Assembly (NCBI RefSeq): GCF_000525835.1
Contig: NZ_AODD01000037.1
Coordinates: 1 to 36,295, forward strand
Length of the DNA: 36,295 nt
DNA from: Listeria grandensis FSL F6-0971
GTDB lineage: Bacteria > Bacillota > Bacilli > Lactobacillales > Listeriaceae
Direction: 5' to 3'
Positions within the stretch are counted from its first letter, which is position 1, and every line of letters begins with the position of its first letter. The notes under the pieces were generated by a model. That model made no database searches. It saw only the letters and a program-made list of their open reading frames with translations, and was not told where the DNA came from. Shown here in pieces: positions 9,927-18,109 of this stretch. The position numbers and the translations under genes are program-made.

Positions 9927-10160
9927 TTATTTAATAAAACTATCCACACGCTTTTGGTCGAACTCACCGCTCGCCACCATGTCTTTCATCTGCTCGCTAA
10001 AGATAACTTTTTCTGCACTTTGCAACGCTTTTCTTACAGCAGCCATCTGCAATAAGATATCCTCATAAGAACGTCCCTCATCCGTCATTTTTTTAATGGA
10101 TTTCACATGCCCCTCAACCTTTGCCAACCGACTAGAAACCGCTTTTCTAACTTCCAACAT
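9927..10160 (-). CDS. CsoR/DUF156-family repressor lacking all cysteines
   Basis: A 77-residue all-helical regulator of the CsoR/RcnR/FrmR/CstR family: SSRLAKVEGHVKSIKKM matches helix 1 and YEDILLQMAAVRKAL helix 2. The family senses Cu, Ni/Co, formaldehyde or persulfide through Cys/His residues. Here the helix-2 Cys is Tyr, the helix-2 His (LLEDH position) is Gln and the final Cys is Met, and the protein has no Cys at all. The ATG at 10160 is preferred over a GTG one codon upstream by GGGGG spacing. No transporter or sulfurtransferase gene adjoins it. Two palindromes upstream suggest autoregulation. The ligand is unknown. Confidence 0.82.
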   Translation of the reverse strand: MLEVRKAVSSRLAKVEGHVKSIKKMTDEGRSYEDILLQMAAVRKALQSAEKVIFSEQMKDMVASGEFDQKRVDSFIK

Positions 10161-10233
10161 CACAATACCCCCAACTTATTATATTTATATTTTTATAAAA
10201 CAACATAAAACCGTTGAATATAAAGCATTTATA

Positions 10234-10278
10234 TATCCCCCTACCCAGGATAATATGAATCATACCTTATAGGGGTAT
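10234..10278 (-). promoter_or_regulatory. two candidate operators of the CsoR-like regulator
   Basis: Site 1 (10262-10278) is ATACCTTATAGGGGTAT, with ATACC/GGTAT half-sites as in operators of the CsoR/CstR family. Site 2 (10234-10252) is TATCC-N9-GGATA within a C-rich stretch. Both lie 75-120 bases upstream of the regulator's start and just past the ytnP stop. Paired sites of this type are known for CstR. Confidence 0.55.
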
Positions 10279-10285
10279 ACGAAAT

Positions 10286-11119
10286 TCAACGTTCCACTTT
10301 TACCTCATTCACAATCTGAGCATCTTCATCAAAACGCAATGCCCGATAAAAATAGTCATGATAAAAAAGTAACCATTTCCCAGTTCCATTAATTTCATCT
10401 CGCAATCTCTCCTTCGCAAAAATGGAATCCATTGGATAATCATCATATGCCGTGATCCACAAAACATTCTGATGCGCGTGCGTTGGAAAAATATCCGCCA
10501 TATGAATAGCTGACTCCCCTCCACTATTGATCCGAATGACCGCATGCCCGTTACTATGTCCACCCGTCTTCTCGAGCATAATCGCATCATTTAAAGTTAG
10601 GAATTGATTGTATGTTTTTATTTGATGTGCAACGCCGTGCCAATTCTCTGGCCAATATGTTGCTTTCGATCGGATATTGGGTCGCTTCATTTCCGCCCAT
10701 TCCGTTTCCGTCGTGTAGATAGTTGCATTCTTAAAAATACTTTTTCCAGTCGTATCCGTAAGTCCCACGATGTGATCAAAATGCAGATGTGTCATCAAAA
10801 CAACATCGATATCTTCTGGTTTCACACCAAGTTGCGCTAAGTCTTCCAATACGAAAGATTCTTCCGCGACACCAAAATTTCGTTTTTGCTTCTCCGTCAA
10901 CCGACCCATGCCAATTCCCGCGTCAATCAGATAATGCTTCCCTTGATATTCAAAATACATCGGGTCGCACACGCAGCGAATTTGATTTTTTTCATTCGGT
11001 TCATATTTTTTGCTCCAAAGCGCCTTAGGAACCACACCAAACATGGCACCTCCATCAAAATGTGTCAGACCACCGCGCAACCAATGAATCGTGATCTCCC
11101 CTACTCTCAATGTATTCAT
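10286..11119 (-). CDS. ytnP: YtnP-like metallo-beta-lactamase-fold lactonase
   Basis: A 277-residue metallo-beta-lactamase-fold hydrolase with the zinc motif THLHFDHIVGL near residue 105, downstream His in TGGHSNGH, Asp in HMADIFP and a C-terminal His in FYHDYF. It is closest in layout to B. subtilis YtnP, which degrades homoserine-lactone-type signals; the natural substrate here is inferred only. The ATG at 11119 is chosen because GGAGGAG (11126-11134 region) is 6-7 bases upstream, although the frame is open 14 codons further up. It lies downstream of trmB beyond a terminator. Confidence 0.85.
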   Translation of the reverse strand: MNTLRVGEITIHWLRGGLTHFDGGAMFGVVPKALWSKKYEPNEKNQIRCVCDPMYFEYQGKHYLIDAGIGMGRLTEKQKRNFGVAEESFVLEDLAQLGVKPEDIDVVLMTHLHFDHIVGLTDTTGKSIFKNATIYTTETEWAEMKRPNIRSKATYWPENWHGVAHQIKTYNQFLTLNDAIMLEKTGGHSNGHAVIRINSGGESAIHMADIFPTHAHQNVLWITAYDDYPMDSIFAKERLRDEINGTGKWLLFYHDYFYRALRFDEDAQIVNEVKVER

Positions 11120-11140
11120 ACACGTCTCCTCCTTCATACA

Positions 11141-11179
11141 AAAAAGCCAGAGCAACCACAATTACTGCGGGCTCTAGCC
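11141..11179 (-). terminator. terminator after trmB
   Basis: On the minus strand GCTAGAGC (11172-11179) pairs with GCTCTGGC (11147-11154) with one G-U pair, followed by six T (11141-11146). Confidence 0.8.
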
Positions 11180-11184
11180 TCTCG

Positions 11185-11826
11185 TTATGATTTAAATGTT
11201 GCTTCCAAACGATAGATCGGAAAACCTTGCGCAGAAAACTTTTCTTCATATTCCGTCATAATATTTCCTTCATAATCGCTATGATGAAGATCTAATGACA
11301 AATATGTCAATAATATCCCATATTCAGAAAATGCCACCAGCGAGTACTCAAATAGACTACGATTATCCGTTTTAAAATGAATTTCACCATCCACAGGCAG
11401 CAACGCCTTGTAAATATCCAAGAAACGCGAGTTCGTCAGCCGGCGCTTCGCATGCCGCTTTTTTGGCCATGGGTCAGAAAAATTCAAATAAACACGCGCA
11501 ACTTCACTGGATTCAAAGTATTCCAACAGATCTGCCCCATCCACGGACAACAATCGCAAATTCGGAATACCTGCAACAAGCGCCTTATCAAGCGCTGTAA
11601 TCAGCACGCTTTCCACAACCTCAATGCCAATATAATTAATATCAGGATTCGCTTTAGCCATCCCGGTAACAAATTGACCTTTCCCCGTTCCGATTTCGAT
11701 ATGAATCGGGTTTTCATTTCCAAACAACTGGTGCCATTTCCCTTTTGATGCTTCTGGGTTTGCCACGCATACTTCCGGGTGAGCTAGAATTTTCTCTCGT
11801 GCCCACGGTTTATGTTTTACTCGCAT
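11185..11826 (-). CDS. trmB: tRNA (guanine-N7-)-methyltransferase
   Basis: Transfers a methyl group from SAM to N7 of G46 in tRNA variable loops. The 213-residue product has the SAM loop [17 protein letters not shown] near residues 42-58, the [16 protein letters not shown] catalytic segment near 115-130, and the C-terminal FKTDN and TEYEEKF motifs. Length matches the family. Its start overlaps the ytmP stop by 10 bases, so the pair is translationally coupled as in other Bacillales. Confidence 0.96.
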   Translation of the reverse strand: MRVKHKPWAREKILAHPEVCVANPEASKGKWHQLFGNENPIHIEIGTGKGQFVTGMAKANPDINYIGIEVVESVLITALDKALVAGIPNLRLLSVDGADLLEYFESSEVARVYLNFSDPWPKKRHAKRRLTNSRFLDIYKALLPVDGEIHFKTDNRSLFEYSLVAFSEYGILLTYLSLDLHHSDYEGNIMTEYEEKFSAQGFPIYRLEATFKS

Positions 11827-12629
11827 AATGTCACGTACACCTCTTCATCCTCCATTATTTTCCTTAGCAATAATTCCAAGCGCGCAAGTTCTGGCGCTCT
11901 GCTATGCTCAAATTGCCAGTTCATCGCCATTAATACCTGACAAATCGCAAACCATTTCAATCGCAAATAAAATTCGCACGTCAACGTTTGGCCGTATTCA
12001 AGAAGCCATCGCTCCCACTCTCCGTAGGGAACATATTGATACAGTAGGACACCTAAATCATTAGCCGGATCCGCAAGCATAGCCCCATCCCAATCCACAA
12101 GGTATAGTTCCTCCTGTTCCGAAAGAAGCCAGTTGTTATGATTGACGTCCCCATGACAAACAACATGCGGTTCTTCTGGCAATGCATCGACATGCTCTAT
12201 TAAATAATGATACGCCTGTGCTACCAAAGAATCAGGGTTACCTAGCTTATCCACGTACTCTGTCACTATCGCTAGTAGTTGACCACACGAATACTCTTTT
12301 TTCTCAATCCGCTGTAACATATCTCGCAATGCATCTGATTGGTGAATTTTTCCTAATAATTTCGCCACTCTTGGTTCGCGCATTTCAGTTGCCCGAAGCG
12401 TTTGTCCATTGTTAATCCATTTTTGAGCAGTGATGACATCGCCATTTTCCACGCGTCGTGTCCAGATCAATTTAGGCACAATATTCTCAACAGAAAGCGC
12501 AGCTAAAAAAGGCGAGGAATTCCTTTTCAAAAAGAATTTTTCGTCTTCATGGACAGCAACAAACGCTTTCCCAGTTTCGCCACCCGCTGGCTCTATTTCC
12601 CAATCTTGCCCAAATAAATTATCTTCCAT
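11817..12629 (-). CDS. ytmP: YtmP, aminoglycoside phosphotransferase/choline kinase-like protein
   Basis: A 270-residue kinase-like protein (APH/choline kinase superfamily). The catalytic loop [11 protein letters not shown] lies near residue 157 and the metal-binding [12 protein letters not shown] near 177; the N-terminal FFLKRNSSP holds the ATP-site Lys. The small-molecule substrate is not known. I start at the ATG at 12629, preceded by GAAGGTGA; the frame is open 39 codons further, but that stretch overlaps a T-box-like relic and has no ribosome site. It is coupled to trmB by a 10-base overlap. Confidence 0.85.
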   Translation of the reverse strand: MEDNLFGQDWEIEPAGGETGKAFVAVHEDEKFFLKRNSSPFLAALSVENIVPKLIWTRRVENGDVITAQKWINNGQTLRATEMREPRVAKLLGKIHQSDALRDMLQRIEKKEYSCGQLLAIVTEYVDKLGNPDSLVAQAYHYLIEHVDALPEEPHVVCHGDVNHNNWLLSEQEELYLVDWDGAMLADPANDLGVLLYQYVPYGEWERWLLEYGQTLTCEFYLRLKWFAICQVLMAMNWQFEHSRAPELARLELLLRKIMEDEEVYVTLCE

Positions 12630-12659
12630 TCCACATTCACCTTCATTTACATTACGTCG

Positions 12660-12780
12660 TCTAGCTTTTAAGTCTAACCATTCTCTATTTGTAGCCCCTA
12701 CTTTTGTTATCATAACGACGAATCTAATCACTGTTGCAAGTATCACTAACAGTCTGCAGGTTACTCTTCTTGCTTTATGT
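12660..12780 (-). repeat. decayed copy of the trp T-box leader
   Basis: The 20-mer TTACTCTTCTTGCTTTATGT (12761-12780, plus strand) recurs exactly at 31917-31936, at the 5' edge of the second trp T-box. Going downstream on the minus strand, similarity resumes at the specifier side (GTGATACTTGC here, GTGGTCCTTGC there), then AAAAGTAGGGGCTAC against AAAAGTAGGAGCTAC and AGAGAATGG against AGAGATTGG. The GGTTGGTG segment, the CGGGTTCTCCCG hairpin, the T-box sequence and a terminator are missing, and the UGG specifier position reads UGA. It appears non-functional. It lies directly upstream of ytmP. Confidence 0.5.
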
Positions 12781-12797
12781 ATTTTATAAAAGCGTGA

Positions 12798-12836
12798 TAA
12801 AAAAAATAGCCATTACAATTTTCTTAATAGCTACTT
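12798..12836 (-). terminator. orphan terminator upstream of ytmP
   Basis: On the minus strand TAGCTATT pairs with AATGGCTA, extended by A/T pairs, and is followed by eight T. It comes immediately after the stop of a 32-codon open frame (12838-12936, starting MEYKGSLFAFPSQ, no ribosome site), which may be the 3' remnant of a lost gene. The remaining bases between 12630 and 13000 hold only the T-box relic. Confidence 0.55.
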
Positions 12837-13002
12837 TTTAAATTTTACTTCTCTTAGTGCTTCCCGTCAAGTCAACATATGTTCGGTCTTGGATTATTTG
12901 TGACGGAAAAGCGAATAACGAGCCCTTGTATTCCATTTTATAAGATGTTGATTATCCTACGAATGATTATATCGATTTTGAAAATAGTGTCAAATTAAAA
13001 AA

Positions 13003-13028
13003 TCCGTATCTGGATATTCAGATACGGA
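13003..13028 (-). terminator. terminator after mdrM
   Basis: A perfect 10-bp stem (TCCGTATCTG at 13003-13012, complement at 13019-13028), with six T followed by AATTT on the minus strand, 11 bases past the stop. Confidence 0.9.
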
Positions 13029-13039
13029 AAGTTCCTCAA

Positions 13040-14515
13040 TCAATGCTCTATGACTTCCGTTTTTGTAACGATTGGAGCCAATGATTGTGGTTTTTTCTTG
13101 ATGAAGACAGCGAGAATAACCGCGATCACCGAAAGAATGGAGGAGACTAAGAACGCAGTCTCAATACCGTGAATCAATACATGATTAGCGATTTGTTCCT
13201 TCGATTTTCCAATAACGTCTGTTGCCGTCATATTCTTCGCGAAGCTTGTAGCACTTTTTGACATTGTTGTGATGAGTAGCGCTGTTCCAAGTGATCCTGC
13301 AATTTGCCGCACGGTGTTGAACATCGCTGATCCATGTGCCGCCATCGAAAGTGGTAGCGAGTTGAGCGCCGCGGTTTGTAGGGGCATCATAACCATCGCC
13401 ATTCCGCTAGCTCGAATCGTTTGAACAACAACAATGTACGTTAACGTTGTATTTTCATCCAAATCCGTGAACATAAATGTTGTCACAGCCATGATCACTA
13501 AGCCGATTAAAGATAGATATTTCGCGCCAAAACGGTCAAACATTATCCCAGTTACTGGGGAAAGCGCCGCAGTCATGACAGCTCCCGGCAAGAGTACTAG
13601 TCCTGATTCTAGAGGTGTAAAATGACGCACGCTTTGTAAAAAGATTGGGAATAATAGCATACCTCCATAAAGTCCCATCATAACGAAAAAGCTGATCGTT
13701 GTGGTTAAAGTAAAAGTTCTGTGTTTAAAAACATTGAAATTTAGTAGCGGGGCTTTCGCACGACCTTGATACCAAATAAAAATAGCTAATACGATAAATC
13801 CAAGTAAAACAAAGCCAAGTACTTTTGCTGATAGGAAATCATGATCTCCTGCATTACTAAATCCTAGTAATAAACTACCAAATCCAATAGTTGACAAAAT
13901 AACACCGAGAAAATCCAATTTTGGGAAAGTACGTTTACCCACATTTTTTAATAGGAAGAATGCGACTACAACATCTAAAATCGCGAACGGGATAATAATG
14001 TAAAAAAGGTTCCGCCAATCATATTCTTGTACAATCCAACCAGATAATGTCGGGCCAATAGCGGGTGCAAAGTTCATCGCAAGCCCAATTAGTCCCATCG
14101 CTCGTCCCCGTCGTTCCATCGGGAATAAATTAAGCACAACGACAGTCAGAAGTGGCATAACAATCCCTGCCCCAATCGCCTGTACCATCCGTCCAATAAT
14201 TAGAACCGTATAATCCCCTGCAAAACCAGAGATCGTTGTACCAATCGCAAAAGTAATCATCGCAAATAAGTATAACTGTCTCGTTGTAAATCGTTCAATT
14301 AAAAAAGCTGTCATTGGGATCATGACACCGTTGACAAGCATGAACCCCGTCGTCAACCATTGACCTTGACTCGCTGTTATATTGAAATCTGTCATAATAC
14401 TTGGAAGTGCCACGTTCATCAGCGTTTGGTTTAAAATCGTGACAAATGCCCCCATTAGCATCACAATCAAGATACCGTTTGTTTTAATGCCATTTGTTGC
14501 TGCTTTCATATTCAT
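13040..14515 (-). CDS. mdrM: MFS multidrug efflux transporter, DHA2/EmrB-QacA family
   Basis: A 491-residue proton-coupled drug exporter of the 14-helix DHA2 family in the cytoplasmic membrane. It has the TM1 motif LNQTLMNVALPSI, the GRMVQAIGAGIVMPLL motif C helix near residue 110, and many hydrophobic segments through the end. Its ATG overlaps the marR stop (ATGA), so both are one operon under the MarR-type repressor. The order marR-mdrM followed by dat and pepV matches L. monocytogenes MdrM (lmo1617), a pump linked to cyclic-di-AMP export; orthology is inferred from context and family. Confidence 0.88.
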   Translation of the reverse strand: MNMKAATNGIKTNGILIVMLMGAFVTILNQTLMNVALPSIMTDFNITASQGQWLTTGFMLVNGVMIPMTAFLIERFTTRQLYLFAMITFAIGTTISGFAGDYTVLIIGRMVQAIGAGIVMPLLTVVVLNLFPMERRGRAMGLIGLAMNFAPAIGPTLSGWIVQEYDWRNLFYIIIPFAILDVVVAFFLLKNVGKRTFPKLDFLGVILSTIGFGSLLLGFSNAGDHDFLSAKVLGFVLLGFIVLAIFIWYQGRAKAPLLNFNVFKHRTFTLTTTISFFVMMGLYGGMLLFPIFLQSVRHFTPLESGLVLLPGAVMTAALSPVTGIMFDRFGAKYLSLIGLVIMAVTTFMFTDLDENTTLTYIVVVQTIRASGMAMVMMPLQTAALNSLPLSMAAHGSAMFNTVRQIAGSLGTALLITTMSKSATSFAKNMTATDVIGKSKEQIANHVLIHGIETAFLVSSILSVIAVILAVFIKKKPQSLAPIVTKTEVIEH

Positions 14516-14955
14516 TGTTCTTTTGCTCCTTTTTGTTCTAATAACGCAATCATTTTTTCATGTGTTGCGAGCATTGCTTTTAGTTCGTCTGAATCTATTT
14601 CTAAAACCGCCTCTAGCCGGTCAAAAAAGACATCATATGTTTCATCTACTTTTGCAAGACCTTCTGGTGTTAGTTGCAGGTTAAGCGCCCGTCTGTTCCC
14701 TTCGTCGCGCCCTCGCGTTAAGTAACCAGCCTTCACCAAACGGTCGACAATGCCGCTCATCGTACTTTTATTCACTTTGACACGTTCAGCAAGCTCACCT
14801 AGTGTTAAATGCGGCTCTCTTTTTAGCGTGCCCAAGGAAAATAATTGCATCGTTGTAATGTCTCGCTTCGTGGCTTCTTCTTGCAAGTAATGATGTATCT
14901 TACGCTGCATTGTTCGAAAAGAGATAACAACTTCGCGTATTAATTTCTCATCCAA
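14512..14955 (-). CDS. MarR-family repressor of the efflux pump
   Basis: A 147-residue winged-helix regulator. The recognition region is LTLGELAERVKVNKSTMSGI (about residues 50-69), followed by the wing segment YLTRGRDEGNRRALNLQLT. The TTG start at 14955 is chosen because GGAGGAGGGGA lies 7-8 bases upstream and gives the usual MarR length; the frame continues 39 codons upstream through the promoter. A palindrome just after the transcription start makes it a likely self-repressor, relieved by drugs or bile-like compounds. Four-base overlap with the pump gene. Confidence 0.92.
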   Translation of the reverse strand: MDEKLIREVVISFRTMQRKIHHYLQEEATKRDITTMQLFSLGTLKREPHLTLGELAERVKVNKSTMSGIVDRLVKAGYLTRGRDEGNRRALNLQLTPEGLAKVDETYDVFFDRLEAVLEIDSDELKAMLATHEKMIALLEQKGAKEQ

Positions 14956-14992
14956 TATTCGTTCCCCTCCTCCAAAGTTCATAAGCGAAAGA

Positions 14993-15004
14993 TTCGTATA
15001 CGAA
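14993..15004 (-). promoter_or_regulatory. palindromic MarR operator
   Basis: TTCGTATACGAA is a perfect 12-base palindrome about 10-20 bases downstream of the predicted transcription start, placed to block RNA polymerase when the repressor is bound. Confidence 0.7.
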
Positions 15005-15019
15005 CTATTAACAAAGCTT

Positions 15020-15047
15020 ATTATACGCCTATTTTTAATGATGTCAA
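15020..15047 (-). promoter_or_regulatory. consensus sigma-A promoter of marR-mdrM
   Basis: On the minus strand TTGACA (15042-15047), a 16-base spacer and TATAAT (15020-15025) match the consensus in all 12 positions. Such a strong promoter implies tight repression at the operator just downstream. Confidence 0.85.
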
Positions 15048-15123
15048 GACAGTTTTCTAACCATTTTCTCATGAAAGCGAAAACAACAGCCGTATTTCAA
15101 TGTTATTTTATATATATAAATAT

Positions 15124-15474
15124 TTATATACATATAGTCCCTTGGTGAAAAACGAGTTGCCAATGACCATCGTTGCATCTCCAAACCGAACTTCGTAGCG
15201 AATTCCGACTTTCTTTTTCATCAAAAATACGATATGTCGCCAAAATAACTTCCTCAGAAAGCTCCTGAATTTCAAAATGACTTAGCCTCATGTTCACTTC
15301 GCCAATACCGTTTTCACGGATCGCTTCCCCTTTATAAAGAACACGTCCAGAACTCCCAAATTCGAAAAAATCTGGCGCCAAGAGCTTTTGTAACGCTTTT
15401 TGAGACGCACGGATTTCAGGCTGGAGTAACTGCTCTTCTAACCCCTGCAAATGATCCTTTAGTGAGAAATTCAT
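15124..15474 (-). CDS. SnoaL-like / DUF4440 domain protein
   Basis: A 116-residue single-domain protein of the NTF2-like fold: LLAPDFFEFGSSGRVLYKG is the conserved DUF4440 N-terminal segment, with RSSVWRCNDGHWQLVFHQGT at the C terminus. Members are small cytoplasmic proteins, some binding small ligands; no function is assigned. AGGAGGCG precedes the ATG by about 12 bases. It follows dat beyond a terminator and may depend on read-through or an unseen promoter. Confidence 0.8.
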   Translation of the reverse strand: MNFSLKDHLQGLEEQLLQPEIRASQKALQKLLAPDFFEFGSSGRVLYKGEAIRENGIGEVNMRLSHFEIQELSEEVILATYRIFDEKESRNSLRSSVWRCNDGHWQLVFHQGTICI

Positions 15475-15498
15475 GTTCTTTTTTCGCCTCCTATAACA

Positions 15499-15539
15499 AA
15501 AACGAACCGATTCATCTATTCATGAACCCGTTCGGTTTT
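15499..15539 (-). terminator. terminator after dat
   Basis: A long imperfect inverted repeat (AAAACGAAC side at 15499 on, GTTCGGTTTT side ending 15539), with inner arms ATTCAT/ATGAA. On the minus strand it is followed by GTTTTTGTTA. Confidence 0.75.
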
Positions 15540-15548
15540 GTTATTCTA

Positions 15549-16412
15549 TTAATTTACCGCCAATTCTCCGCACTGTTTCAAAACTTCTTTTGTAAAGGCG
15601 TCATGTAATTGTTTTGTGATTGGTCCACGCTTTCCGTCACCGACTAATTTTCCATCGATTTCGATAATCGGCGTCACTTCGATGGTCGTGCTCGAAATAA
15701 ATACTTCATCCGCTACCGCCAAATCAGCTAGTGTAAAGCCAGATTCAACGACTGGAATGCCATTTTCACGGGCTACTCGCAAAATAACTTGGCGTGTGAT
15801 GCCTTCTAAAATGAAATTATTGGAAGCATGCGTAATCAGCGCGCCATCTTTAATAATGTAAGCATTCGCCGCAGAGCCTTCCGTCACGTTCTCCCCACGA
15901 TGCAAAATCGCTTCAAATGCACCTGCTTGGTGCGCTTTATTCTTTGCAATGGTATTTCCAAGTAAATTCAAGCTCTTAATATCACAACGCAACCAACGAA
16001 TGTCCTCTTCAAGAATCGCTTTACGACCGTTCTCAAACAGCGTCGTATCCCTTGGCACCTCACTCGTCGAAGCTGTAAGCACTGCCTCCAGTGGTGTACT
16101 TGGAATCACGTGATTACGTGGAGATTGCACACCTCGCGTGATTTGAAGATACACATTACCAGTCCCAACATTGTTTGCTTTCACAAGACCGTCCAAAAGT
16201 TTGCGTAATTCTGGCTTGCTGTACGGAATCACAAGGTCAAGCTTAGCTGCACTGGCATACAAGCGCTCAATGTGCTCATCATATGTAAAAAACGTGCCAT
16301 TATACATACGAACAACCTCATAAATGCCGTCTCCGAACTGGTAACCTCTATCTTCAATGTCAACTTTTGCCTCGTCACGCTCTATTAATTGATCCTTCAC
16401 TAATACTTTCAT
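15549..16412 (-). CDS. dat: D-amino acid aminotransferase
   Basis: PLP enzyme interconverting D-Ala and 2-oxoglutarate with pyruvate and D-Glu, which supplies D-Glu for peptidoglycan. The 287-residue product shows EDRGYQFGDGIYEVVR at the N terminus, the carboxylate-trapping PRNHVIP, the PLP lysine in CDIKSLNLLGN (Lys145), Glu in HRGENVTEGSA, and FISSTTIEVTPI. The ATG at 16412 follows AAGGAG by 8 bases; the frame extends three codons more without support. It lies downstream of pepV. Confidence 0.96.
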   Translation of the reverse strand: MKVLVKDQLIERDEAKVDIEDRGYQFGDGIYEVVRMYNGTFFTYDEHIERLYASAAKLDLVIPYSKPELRKLLDGLVKANNVGTGNVYLQITRGVQSPRNHVIPSTPLEAVLTASTSEVPRDTTLFENGRKAILEEDIRWLRCDIKSLNLLGNTIAKNKAHQAGAFEAILHRGENVTEGSAANAYIIKDGALITHASNNFILEGITRQVILRVARENGIPVVESGFTLADLAVADEVFISSTTIEVTPIIEIDGKLVGDGKRGPITKQLHDAFTKEVLKQCGELAVN

Positions 16413-16471
16413 TTTCAGCACTCCTTCGCGAAATGTTTTTGCAACTGTCTAAAAATTCTAATCAAGACCAG

Positions 16472-16505
16472 AGCAGAGGGCAAAACCTAGTTTCATTCCT
16501 CTGCT
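16472..16505 (-). terminator. hairpin between pepV and dat
   Basis: An 8-bp stem AGCAGAGG (16472-16479) / CCTCTGCT (16498-16505). The minus-strand flank CTGGTCTTG is not T-rich, so this may be a weak terminator or an RNA processing/stability element rather than a full stop. Confidence 0.4.
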
Positions 16506-16545
16506 ACTTTCTAGCCTGAATCTTAATTTTTTTCAATTATATACT

Positions 16546-17958
16546 TTACTTCGCTAGTTTGTAAAGGGCTTCGGCATAAATTGCGATTGTTTTAATTAAA
16601 TCGTCGAAATACGCGAACTCATCTTTTTGGTGCATCGTGTCTTCACGTTCTGGGAATAGCGCTCCAAAAGCAACCCCTGTCTCCATATGACGTGCATAAG
16701 TTCCACCACCAATAGCGAGCAATGTTGCTTCTTCGCCAGTCTGGTTCGTGTATACTTCTTGCAATGTTTGGATTAGCGGATGGTCTTTCGGTACGAATAA
16801 TGGCTTCGAATCATCGTAATGCGTATACTGGCCATTATACTCATTAACAACTGTTTCCATTTTTAATTTCAATTGATCCATATTGGCGGTAACAGGATAG
16901 CGGAAATTGAGGCCGTAACGACCGCCTTCTTCGACACTATAACGAATCACACCAACATTCATTGTCAATTCGCCGCTTTCCTTATCTTCATAGCGAATGC
17001 CAAGTTTCACAGCACGAGAATCGCCACATAGGTAGTCTTTACCAAATGTCACAAAATCGCTTGCCACACCGGTTAACGTGAACTTGCCTAGGAAACCAAC
17101 TAAGTGAAGTCCTGCATTGACACCGTTATTTGGCTCCATCGCATGTGCCGCTTTACCGATCAACGAAATAGTTACGGAATTACCGGATTCCGCGATTTCA
17201 CCAGCAAGTTTTGTTTCTTTTTTATAGGCTGCAAATTTCTTCGCGATTTGATCGAAGTCTTTGACGTTTTCTAAAACAGCTTTCGCATGATCTGGAACCA
17301 TATTGTAACGCGCGCCAGATTCAAAACCAATCAAGCGGAAATCGGCGTTTCCTTCTTTTTCGCCATCTTTAAAAGAAATATCGAGTTCTGAAATACCTTT
17401 TTCTGCATGAATAATCGGGAATTCAGCATCCGGAACGAAGCCCATTGTCGGTTGCTCTTCGGTCTCGAAATAGCGCTCTACGCAAGACATGCCACTTTCT
17501 TCATCGGAGCCATAAATCATACGAACACGGCGGGATAATGGCAAATCAAGTTCTTTAATAATTTTCATGGCATAGTAGGCAGCCATTGCTGGTCCTTTAT
17601 CATCCGCTGAGCCTCGCGCGAATACTTTCCCGTCTTTCAAAATTGGATCGAATGGGTCGTGTGACCAGTCATCGCCAACCGGCACAACATCCACATGTCC
17701 TAATGCTGCAACCAGTTCTTCCCCTTGACCAAACTCGGCGTGACCGGCAACATTGCCAACTTCTTTCGTTGCAAAACCATCTTTTGCCGCGAGTTCTAAA
17801 GCAAAATCCAATGCTCTCTTCACTTCTGGGCCAAATGGTGCATCCTCCGTCGCTTTGGAATCATCACGCACACTTGGAATGCTTAAAATTGCGAATAAAT
17901 CGCGTTTAAAATCCTCGCGGCGTTTCTCTACTTCCTCTTGCCAATTGATCGTACTCAT
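16546..17958 (-). CDS. pepV: Xaa-His-type dipeptidase PepV (M20)
   Basis: Cytoplasmic dinuclear zinc dipeptidase. The 470-residue product has GHVDVVPVG (zinc His near 87), GSADDKGP (bridging Asp near 119), DEESGM (catalytic Glu), PDAEFP (zinc Asp) and a C-terminal MHQKDE (zinc His near 439), the complete M20A ligand set at the spacing of PepV. Length matches the family. A ribosome site AAGGGA lies about 10 bases before the ATG. In Listeria and relatives it stands next to dat, as here. Confidence 0.95.
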   Translation of the reverse strand: MSTINWQEEVEKRREDFKRDLFAILSIPSVRDDSKATEDAPFGPEVKRALDFALELAAKDGFATKEVGNVAGHAEFGQGEELVAALGHVDVVPVGDDWSHDPFDPILKDGKVFARGSADDKGPAMAAYYAMKIIKELDLPLSRRVRMIYGSDEESGMSCVERYFETEEQPTMGFVPDAEFPIIHAEKGISELDISFKDGEKEGNADFRLIGFESGARYNMVPDHAKAVLENVKDFDQIAKKFAAYKKETKLAGEIAESGNSVTISLIGKAAHAMEPNNGVNAGLHLVGFLGKFTLTGVASDFVTFGKDYLCGDSRAVKLGIRYEDKESGELTMNVGVIRYSVEEGGRYGLNFRYPVTANMDQLKLKMETVVNEYNGQYTHYDDSKPLFVPKDHPLIQTLQEVYTNQTGEEATLLAIGGGTYARHMETGVAFGALFPEREDTMHQKDEFAYFDDLIKTIAIYAEALYKLAK

Positions 17959-18109
17959 AGTATAACAATCCCTTCAACTAGTTATTTACTGCATTTGGAG
18001 AAAAACTTGTAACTTGACACAAATCAAATGAAAACAACATTTATACTCCAGTCCTGTCCTTCTCCATTGTATACTCTTTTGCGCTCGTATGAAAGCATTT
18101 TGAGGTGCT

